Assembly (NCBI RefSeq): GCF_002104995.1
Contig: NW_024468281.1
Span: 64,001 to 76,293 of the forward strand
DNA length: 12,293 nt
From: Linderina pennispora
Lineage: Eukaryota > Kickxellomycota > Kickxellomycetes > Kickxellales > Kickxellaceae
Reading direction: 5' to 3'
The notes beneath the pieces are model-generated. The model had not been told where the DNA came from and did no database searches. It saw only the letters and a program-made list of their open reading frames with translations. Made by a program: the position numbers and the translations under genes. Within the stretch, counting starts at the first letter, position 1. Each line of letters starts with the position of its first letter. Positions 1-6,892 of this stretch are shown piece by piece.

Positions 1-2506
1 GTGGTCTCGGATGAGTCGTACCTGAACCGCGTCAAGTGGCAGTACATGGTGCTGGACGAGGCGCAGGCGATCAAAAGCTCAACTTCGGCACGTTGGAAGA
101 CGCTGCTTGGCTTCCACTGCCGTAACCGGCTGCTTTTGACGGGTACACCCATCCAGAACAGCATGCAGGAGCTGTGGGCGCTGCTGCACTTTATCATGCC
201 AACGCTGTTTGACTCGCACGAGGAGTTCAGCGAGTGGTTCTCGCGCGATATCGAGGCGCACGCCGAGAATCGGTCGGTGATGAATCAGCACCAGCTGCAC
301 CGTCTACACATGATTCTGAAGCCGTTTATGCTGCGACGCAACAAGCGGCACGTGCAGCACGAGCTGGGCGAGAAGATCGAGCACCTGGTGCCGTGCGATC
401 TGACACAGCGGCAAAAGATCATGTATCGCGGCCTCATGAGCAAGATCTCGGTTCCTGAGCTGCTGGAGCGGGTGCAGAACGGCGGCAATGGATCGCGTGG
501 TGGTAAGGACGACTCGGACGAGAGCCTAATGAACCTGGTCATGCAGTTCCGCAAGGTCTGCAGTCACCCGGAGCTGTTTGAGCGTGCTGAGGTCGAGAGC
601 CCCTATGTCTGTGGGTCGTTCCCGACCACGGGCTCGCTGGTCCGCGAGGGCGATGAGCTGTGGTGCAGCTACGCAACACGTAGCCTACTCGAGTTCAAGA
701 TGCCCAAGCTCCTGTACCGTGACTCGCCCATGCTACCCAATGTGCTCACGGTGCGTGACCACATTCTCAACAACAGGCTGTCGCTGTGGACGCCAGAGAA
801 CATTGCGTCGCAGCAGTCGGAGTCCAGCCTGATGTCGCTGCTCCGTCTGTGCACGCCGTCAGCGAGCATTGCCACCAGGGCATTCTCGGGTTCGTTGGCG
901 CAGCGGCTGGACGACATTGAAGCCGTCGATGCCAAAGAAAGCGGTCTGCGACAGAGCCTGCTGATGTCTGGCCACGACGGTGATGAGGTTCCAGACTCGC
1001 TGCGCTATGCTGCCCAGGGATCGGCTCTGCATGTGCTGAGCAACTTGTTCACGCGGGAGAACCTGGCAGTGTCACCCAACCTGCGCGGTCTGGCACAGAT
1101 CACAGCCAGCGAGTTTGCTCACTCGCTGCTTAGTACTGTGCCGCCAGCGTACAAGCCGCCAGCTGTAGCCCCACCAATCGAACTAGCGGTCAGCGACCGG
1201 TCCGCAGCCTGGGAGAACGCCGACTACATGCTGCTCAACCCGCTGGCATCACGCATCACGGGTGGCAAGACGTTTGCGAGCGACGACTGGACGCGGCCGT
1301 TCCGGGCACAGGGCGGCAGCGATATCTGGATGCCATCGATGGACAAGCTGATTCGGTACTCGGGCAAGATGGCTGTGCTGGACAAGCTGCTGACGCGGCT
1401 GAAGGCTGAGGGCCACCGGGTGCTGCTCTACTTCCAGATGACCAAGATGATTGACCTGTTCGAGGAGTACCTTGCCTACCGCAAGTATACGTATCTGCGT
1501 CTGGACGGATCGTCCAGGATCTCCGACCGCCGAGACATGGTTATGGACTGGCAGACACGCGACGACATCTTCATTTTCCTGCTCAGCACGCGCGCTGGTG
1601 GTCTTGGCATCAACCTGACTGCAGCTGACACGGTCATCTTCTTTGAGAGCGACTGGAACCCGACCGTCGACAGCCAGGCCATGGACCGTGCCCACCGGCT
1701 GGGCCAGACCAAGCAGGTGGTTGTGTACCGGACTGATCACCCGTGGTACTGTCGAAGAGCGGATTCTGCAGCGTGCACGGCAGAAGGACGAAATCCACCG
1801 CATGGTCATTGCTGGCGGCGACCAGAAGAGCGCCGCAGCTATATCGACGATACGGTCGGGCGACGCCGAAGCCGATGGTGAAACATTCGGTGAGGGATTC
1901 TCGTCCAACTTTGAGATGAACTCGAAGGAGCTTGTCACTCTGCTGCTCGACGAGGCTACCGATGACGATGACAAGGTGCGCAACGAGCGGCTGGTGATGG
2001 AGCGGCTCGCCCAGGCCACTTCCAATCGACTGTACAGCAGCTTTCCACTCCCAGGCGTGCCGAATGTGCCTGCTGTCGACGGCCAAGAGCCATGGGAGAC
2101 GGCCATTGTGCTGCCGCCGCCAAGACCCATTGAGGAGCTGCCCGAGGTCACGGGCGCTTCTGATGCTGTGCTGGACGCGGCGATCCAGAAGCAAAACGAC
2201 CAGGAGGCTGAGCGTCAAAAGATGCAGCTCCTACTGAAGCGCGGCGGACCCGGGTCGCGCGGCAGCCGTGGGCGACGTGGTGGATTGCAGCCGCGCGAAA
2301 AGCGCAAGCCTAGGGCGCGCAAGAACAGCACTGTAACCAGCCGCAGTGGCTCTCGTGCTGGCACGCCAGAGCCAGCAGCCAAGCGCACCCGCACGAGTGT
2401 TTCGGCCAAGAACAGCGCGGCAGCGACGCCCAAGGAATCGCAGGCTTCGACACCGGCGCCCACGTCGGCCCTGGCTGTCAGCACGTCGGCGTCATCGTCG
2501 ACGTGA
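1..2506 (+). CDS. INO80: INO80-type chromatin remodelling ATPase, C-terminal part (5' truncated, one frameshift)
   Basis: This is the Swi2/Snf2-family ATPase of the INO80 complex, which in known fungi slides and edits nucleosomes in the nucleus. The window starts inside the first ATPase lobe, so motifs I and Ia are missing. Seen: motif II DEAQ (residues 19-22; INO80 has DEAQ where many Snf2 proteins have DEAH), motif III with TGTPIQN (47-53), and the family's long insertion (about 200-450). The second lobe follows with LDGSS (501-505), STRAGGLG (529-536) and the arginine-finger motif DRAHRLGQ (562-569). After Arg577 the conserved continuation (LITRGTVEERI...) lies one base out of frame, from 1733 on, and ends at the TGA at 2504-2506. 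The joined partial product is about 834 residues. Its tail is basic and Ser/Ala/Pro-rich, with an RGRRGG AT-hook-like patch. The first codon is not a start. Family identity is near certain; whether the gene is intact in the organism is open. Confidence 0.93.
1732..1733 (+). other. Single-base frameshift (+1) in INO80
   Basis: Up to codon CGG (1729-1731) the frame encodes the conserved VVVYR. From CTG (1733) the next frame encodes the expected LITRGTVEERI. One extra base, most simply the A at 1732, separates them. Without the shift, frame 1 runs on for 49 residues with no family resemblance before a TGA at 1879-1881. There is no room for an intron. Sequencing or assembly error, a true mutation, or a +1 recoding site are all possible. 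Confidence 0.85.
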
Positions 2507-3476
2507 GCCTCTTTCCACAAAGAGCAGCAGGCGGTGTTAATACCTTTTTGAACAGTGTATTTTCCGAATAGACAGCCAACAGGCCTGGCTTTCGAGAACC
2601 ACCCAACTTGTCGGACAGACTGCAGTGAGGTTTCGAATGGCGATGGCTGCATCCCTGCCAAAGTCTTGCATGCCTCAGAGTCTGTCTCAGCACTTTGACA
2701 GTCAGACATGACTCGCCAGCCCGGCGGCCATTTTCTTTCATCGGATCGTACCTTCGGTGCTGGGCCTCTTGCCAGCCATTGTTCCCAGCCATTGTTAGCT
2801 GCTTCGAGACGGGCCTGTGTATGTATGAGTAACAGCTCCCCGGCTCTACGCAGTCAAATCCAGCCTTCTCTCTACCCGCTGCTTATTCTTGGCTGCCCGT
2901 CTCAGCGACGCATGCGCTTTGGCCACAATAGCCTGCTGCTGGCCGTTGGGCGACTGCCGTGTGATGCAGAGTTTCTGGGTATCTCGATATCGCACCCTAC
3001 TCCCCCTCTTTTTTCTCTGCCGCTGCCTCATTTCGTTTTCTCTTGCTCTGCAATCTGTGCTTCCTTTCCTTTTTTCGTTGCAGGATTTTATTTACTTTTT
3101 GTTGGCTGTATCCACAGGATAGGAGGACCAGAATTTAGTGCTAATTTAGTTCGCTCGACAGTGTGAGAGACCTTCCAGAACAGGCCAAACGTAAACAAAC
3201 CAGCTGGGTTCTCCGCAAGGCCAACAAGACAGCCCTCGCTCTTTTTTCCAGGTCCACCACGAATTCACCTCCTGTACTTTTACGCAACAGACGCTTTCTG
3301 CTTTCTTTCTTTGCTTCTTTCTGCATTTCTGGCCTCGTCATTTCTCGAAGCGCCCGCGAAGAAGCATAAAGCCCCGCCTCCACCAGCCAGAACTTCATAT
3401 CTTACAGCCGGGTGTAGTGCAACTGATAATCCATTCCCGCATTGATTTCCTTGCTGCAAAAAACCGTCTTCCAGAC
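2507..3476. other. Spacer between INO80 and the Spg1-like gene
   Basis: About 970 bases with no supported gene. It should hold the INO80 3' UTR and the Spg1 promoter and 5' UTR. It becomes pyrimidine-rich on the plus strand from about 2990. Visible: a 13-base unit repeated twice (2772-2784 and 2785-2797, core CCAGCCATTGTT) and a forkhead-type GTAAACAAA at 3191-3199. An open frame at 2708-3166 has low-complexity composition unlike the neighbouring genes and no recognisable motif, so it was not called. Confidence 0.6.
3191..3201 (+). promoter_or_regulatory. Forkhead-type site upstream of the Spg1-like gene
   Basis: GTAAACAAACC contains the forkhead consensus RYAAACA. It lies about 285 bases before the proposed Spg1 start. 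An identical 11-mer is at 4789-4799. Forkhead factors drive mitotic gene sets in yeasts, so the location is plausible, but a match this short arises often by chance. Confidence 0.3.
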
Positions 3477-4331
3477 ATGTATTCGGGGCGGACGAGTCGA
3501 GAGATAGACAGCGGCATGGTTGAGACGGCAGCGTATGCAGAAACGGAAGCAGACGATGAGTAGGTGTTGCCTTTGTGCTGTTTGTTATGGTGAGCCGGTG
3601 CAGTAAATGAGCGGATGTGGGGAGCAACAAGCGCCGGTCCCAATTAATGGAATGTCTGCACTGGTTTTGTCCACTACCCGCTGCTTTGTGCCTGTCCAAT
3701 TGAGCCTGCATCTGATTTTTCATGCCTGTTTTCGTGTAGGATTGTGATCAAGGTGGGCATGCTCGGCGACGCCCAGATCGGCAAGACGACACTAATGGTG
3801 CGGTATGTGTTTGGCCAATTCGACCAGACAATCGTGCAGACCTTGGGCGTCAACTACCTGGAGAAGACGATACACTTGCGGAACACACGCGTGCGCTTCA
3901 GCATCTGGGATCTGGGTGGTGAGCGCGAGTTCCTGAACATGCTTCCTCTTGTCTGCTCGGACTCATCTGCGATCCTGTTTCTGTTTGACCTGACGCGGCG
4001 CGACACGCTAAACTCGATTCCCCAGTGGTTCCGGCAGGCGCGCGCATTCAATGGCTCGGCTGTCCCCATCCTGGTAGGCACCAAGTACGACAAATTTGTT
4101 GATGATCTGTGGGTGAGCAAGGAGGAGCGGTATGTGGTTACCGAGCAGGCGCGGGCTGTGGCGCGAGCGATGCGGGCGCCGGTTATCTTTTGCTCGTCGA
4201 TGCATTCGATCAATGTGAAGAGTATTTTCAAGATCGTGCTCAGCAAGACGTTCGACTTGAGGCCGAACTTTGAGGAGATCAAGGAGATTGGCGCGCCTAT
4301 CCTCGAGTTCAATCCAAGGGCTGGCATCTAA
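3477..4331 (+). CDS. spg1: Spg1/Tem1-type small GTPase of the septation/mitotic-exit network (two exons)
   Basis: Exon 1 is 3477-3559 and exon 2 is 3740-4331; joined they give 675 nt, or 224 residues. Homologues (S. pombe Spg1, S. cerevisiae Tem1) act at the spindle pole body to trigger septation or mitotic exit through a kinase cascade, under a two-part GAP. Seen: P-loop GDAQIGKT (37-44), switch I Thr62 in QTLGVN, WDLGGE (84-89), GTKYD (141-145) and the Spg1-typical CSSMHSINV (179-187). The EFLNMLPLVC stretch is also family-typical. The ATG-less open frame beginning with GTG at 3744 cannot be the true start. Splicing at GA|GTAGGT restores a glutamate codon and leads directly into IVIKVGMLGD. 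The first 28 residues are acidic and not conserved. Glu89 sits where relatives have the catalytic Gln. Family call is very firm; the exact first exon is inferred. Confidence 0.9.
3560..3739 (+). other. Predicted intron in the Spg1-like gene
   Basis: A 180-base intron with donor GTAGGT (3560-3565) and acceptor GTGTAG (ending 3739). A CTGAT branch-site-like sequence and a T-rich tract precede the acceptor. It removes an in-frame TAG at 3561-3563 and joins a split Glu codon (GA|G). It is the only intron needed in this window. The prediction rests on frame, splice signals and family alignment only. Confidence 0.75.
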
Positions 4332-5782
4332 GTGTCGCTACACAAAATACGCACCTTTCTTTCTGTTGCTGCTTCATATCTACCCGCATATATTTTCTTC
4401 CTCTTCCTTGTAGCTTAGCATCTTTTCCTTCTTGTCGTTCTCCCATCCTTTCTTCAACGTCTATCTTTTAGCCCACATATCCTCTTATACCCGACCATAT
4501 CTCTAAAATCTTTACCTCTGTATATGGTTTTATAGCCCAAAAAGTGGCCGATCGTCCACTAGAACATTGTTAAATAGCTGAAAAATTCAAGGTCTTTTGA
4601 GCCTCACAGAAAGCGGGTGTGGCTCACTCTGCGAACGCCTAGAAAAACAGTATTCTCTCTTTTGGCCGATGAATTCAGATCCTAAAGTGACAAATATATG
4701 TCTTGAGAACACTCGAAAAACCGAACCCAGAACCTTCGTTCTATCAAAGCACCATCCATCTCAGTTCGCATTTTGTTGATGCAGTAATGTAAACAAACCG
4801 CCCGACTTCCACATCATCAGCACCCAAACTTGGAACCATGAGCTTAAGCCGGTGGGGGCGATAGCAGGTTGTCTGCACGGCCCGCAATCGGTCTCATTGG
4901 CTTTTGAGTGCTTAAAAAAGGCACCATTGGCTTACTGGCCAACACATATCCTACATTTAGAAGTGGCCCTTCCTGCGTCATCTGGCTTTTTTCAAATACC
5001 TCACCCCTTTCCACACATTCCGACTTCCGTACAACCCCCTCCCTTACATTCCGTTATTTAATCTTCGTGACTGCCAGCCGCGGCATACCTTGGTGCGGGG
5101 CTCGATTTGGTGATGTGCATCGGCAACCACTCGATGGATACGTCTGACTATGCAAGAACTATCTATCCTGGATAGTGGGATGAAATCCTGCTTTTGCTTT
5201 GCAAATCTTCCGCGATAAATATCGGTATACAATACCTATAGGCTGATTGCGCTGGGCTCTCTTTGTGGGCACATACCTCCTGCTGTGCCAGACAGGCAAG
5301 GCTCTTGCAAGGTTTCGCTGCTGACTCTGCCTCCGATGGCTCTGCTGCTGCCAGCAATGGCGAGCCAAACCACCATCGCCTGTGTCGATGAAGCCCCGTG
5401 GCAGACTCCTTGCCACATTATCGACTGTCTAAACCATACTGGCTAGCCGAGATCGAACCGCGAGCGCGATAAGTCTAGTACTACATGGCATTTACAACTC
5501 AGCCATGAGCGGAACACCACTTTATATGGTGCAGGATATATCGTGGGTTGAGACGATCATCCAGTAGACGGTTGCTTCCACGCCAAGTTTGCACAAAACA
5601 TGCTGATATGATTTCCAATATTCCGAAATGGATCAGATCTACTGCCTGTGTGCAACGTCGGAGGCGGCTGGAAGCCAGAGCGCCCAGCCAATGTCACAGA
5701 GCTCTTCTCCTTTCCGTCTCACATTGTCATCAACCAGTCTGATTTTCAACCGACCCTTCAAAATAATAGCCCACCATTCACC
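4332..5782. other. Long spacer between the Spg1-like and RAMP4-like genes
   Basis: About 1450 bases without a supported protein gene. The first 200 bases are T/C-rich and probably hold the Spg1 3' UTR. A second GTAAACAAACC lies at 4789-4799. A 13-base palindrome-like sequence (CTATCC/GGATAG around one T) is at 5163-5175. A tRNA-like segment lies on the minus strand at about 5440-5512. The last 100-150 bases are presumably the RAMP4 promoter and leader. Short open frames on both strands (up to about 85 codons) show no family resemblance. Confidence 0.55.
5440..5512 (-). repeat. Degenerate tRNA-like / pol III type-2 promoter segment
   Basis: Read on the minus strand, TGGCTGAGTTGT (5505-5494) matches the box A consensus TRGCNNAGYNGG at 11 of 12 positions. 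GGTTCGATCTC (5459-5449) matches box B GGTTCGANTCC at 9 of 11. They are 46 bases apart, close to normal tRNA spacing. A D-arm-like hairpin CATGGC/GCCATG is present (5502-5507 with 5484-5489). However, the acceptor and anticodon stems do not pair and the T stem is broken, so this is not a functional tRNA. It could be a tRNA pseudogene, a SINE head, a lone TFIIIC-binding site, or chance. Confidence 0.25.
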
Positions 5783-6208
5783 ATGCCTATGCCAGCACAG
5801 CTCCGCAAGCGGTCTGAGATCTACGACAAGAACATCAACAAACGCGGCAGCGTGAAGAAGTCGCTGAACCCGGAGAAGGAGCAGAAGATCGAGGCCGAGC
5901 GGCTGCGCAAGAAGGGCCTGGGCAGCGGCATGCCTGGCCCAGCTGCCGGCAGCCGTAAGCTGGTAATCGCGCTGCTGGTGCTGACCCTGGGTAGCGTACT
6001 GTACCAGGTGTTCTCGCCGTGGTTCGGCAAATCGAGCACGAGTGTGAAGAGCACCAAGCCCAAGACATCGCTGACGCCCGAGCAGCAGGCCAAGGCAGCC
6101 GAGGACATTCTGAGAGCAATGAATGACTTTGCGGCCAAGCGACAGAAGGAGGACGCCGAGGCAGAGCAGGAGACGCCTGCGGCCAAGGCGCAAGGCCCGC
6201 TGGTCTGA
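5783..6208 (+). CDS. RAMP4/SERP (Ysy6-type) ER membrane protein with C-terminal extension
   Basis: 141 residues from an ATG in good context (CACCATGC). Family members are small tail-anchored ER proteins found with the Sec61 translocon and linked to stabilising membrane proteins under ER stress. Seen: the N-terminal family signature (QLRKRSEIYDKNINKRGSVK, residues 6-25), a charged helix-like linker (about 29-45), and one membrane segment (about 59-81, KLVIALLVLTLGSVLYQVF...). A hydrophilic tail of about 60 residues rich in Lys, Glu, Ala and Gln follows. Typical members are about 65-75 residues and end just after the membrane segment, so both the linker and the tail are longer than usual. The in-frame GTG further upstream is not a start. 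It lies in tandem 684 bases ahead of the mannosyltransferase gene, another ER protein. The family call is good; orientation of the tail (presumably lumenal) is inferred. Confidence 0.8.
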   Translation: MPMPAQLRKRSEIYDKNINKRGSVKKSLNPEKEQKIEAERLRKKGLGSGMPGPAAGSRKLVIALLVLTLGSVLYQVFSPWFGKSSTSVKSTKPKTSLTPEQQAKAAEDILRAMNDFAAKRQKEDAEAEQETPAAKAQGPLV

Positions 6209-6664
6209 GCGCGCCCGGGCGAGACTACAGCATACAGCATTTTAATTCCCCTTTGCTTGCTCAGCGTTACCAATATATCCCGTTTAAGCATTCGCTCTGT
6301 GGTGCCTCGGTATGTGCATTCTCTGGTGGATGTGCACTCGTCGCCGAAGGCGGCATGGAAAATGTGAGGTTAGCCTGCTTGCATTTTTGCAAAGGCTGCT
6401 AATGCTGTGGCTCCGAATGATTGGCCCGAGGGACGGCCGATGCTCAGGCTATGCCAGAGCAAAAGAGGGGAAGGGCAACATGCATTTGGACTCTGAAATG
6501 GCTGGCAGACCGGTTTCCCACACCCGCGCCCTTTGTTCGGGAGCCCGGCCTGCGCATGCAGAGCCCTGCCATTGAAAGCTCCTGCTGCCCACTTACCCCG
6601 CATACGGCAGAGCCTAGCATTGTTGTCAAGCGCTCTGGGTGGACCAACTGAAGCTTCAGAGATC

Positions 6665-6737
6665 GGCAGTTTTTTTTAGTGCTACGCTGCCTGATGCGCT
6701 AGCACGGGGCAATGGCCGAGGCAGAAAAAACTGCCTC
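6665..6737. repeat. Inverted repeats just upstream of the mannosyltransferase TATA element
   Basis: GGCAGTTTTTT (6665-6675) is the exact reverse complement of AAAAAACTGCC (6725-6735). The second copy also forms a local perfect hairpin, GAGGCAG (6718-6724), loop A6, CTGCCTC (6731-6737), which ends three bases before the TATA-like element at 6741. Either could be a binding site for a dimeric regulator or simple A/T-tract coincidence. Confidence 0.4.
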
Positions 6738-6740
6738 CCC

Positions 6741-6747
6741 AATATAT
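6741..6747 (+). promoter_or_regulatory. TATA-like element of the mannosyltransferase gene
   Basis: AATATAT preceded by CC, about 150 bases before the chosen start ATG. It is followed by a long CT-rich leader. The spacing resembles that of the TATAAAA box in front of the right-edge gene (130 bases). The in-frame ATG at 6746 overlaps this element, which argues against using it as the start. Confidence 0.4.
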
Positions 6748-6892
6748 GAGCAGGCTCTGCAGAGTCATTCTTGCTCAGCTGCTCTTCCCCTCCTCCTTTC
6801 CTCCTCATCTCCGTTTCCTTCACCTCATTAAGGGCGTCTCTGTTTCTTTTTTCACGACTATTTCTGCTCTTTTTTTTGCTTCATTCCACAAG

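Larger units (their letters stand above)
6209..6892. other. Spacer between the RAMP4-like and mannosyltransferase genes
   Basis: About 680 bases with no supported gene; short frames on both strands look random. It contains CCAATATAT at 6270-6278 and 6739-6747, an inverted repeat pair (6665-6675 with 6725-6735) and a perfect 7-bp hairpin (6718-6737). The last 120 bases before the ATG are very pyrimidine-rich, as expected of a fungal 5' leader. Confidence 0.55.

Noticed and set aside
1733-1881. Natural alternative C-terminus of INO80 in the zero frame
   Set aside because: The 49 residues before the TGA have no resemblance to the family, whereas the next frame restores the conserved sequence immediately.
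1249-2151. 300-codon minus-strand frame opposite INO80
   Set aside because: Composition is that of an antisense shadow and the plus strand carries conserved INO80 motifs in the same bases.
2708-3166. 152-codon plus-strand frame before the Spg1-like gene
   Set aside because: Non-coding-like composition, pyrimidine-driven Ser/Pro/Leu/Phe content, no motif, and it occupies the expected Spg1 promoter and leader.
5440-5512. Functional tRNA gene on the minus strand
   Set aside because: Box A and box B are present, but the acceptor and anticodon stems do not pair and the T stem is broken, so only a tRNA-like relic is reported.
6746-6892. 49-residue hydrophobic N-terminal extension of the mannosyltransferase, which could pass for a signal sequence
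   Set aside because: Its ATG overlaps a TATA-like element, the stretch is an ordinary CT-rich fungal leader, and ATG 6893 has the better context and fits PMT topology without a signal peptide.
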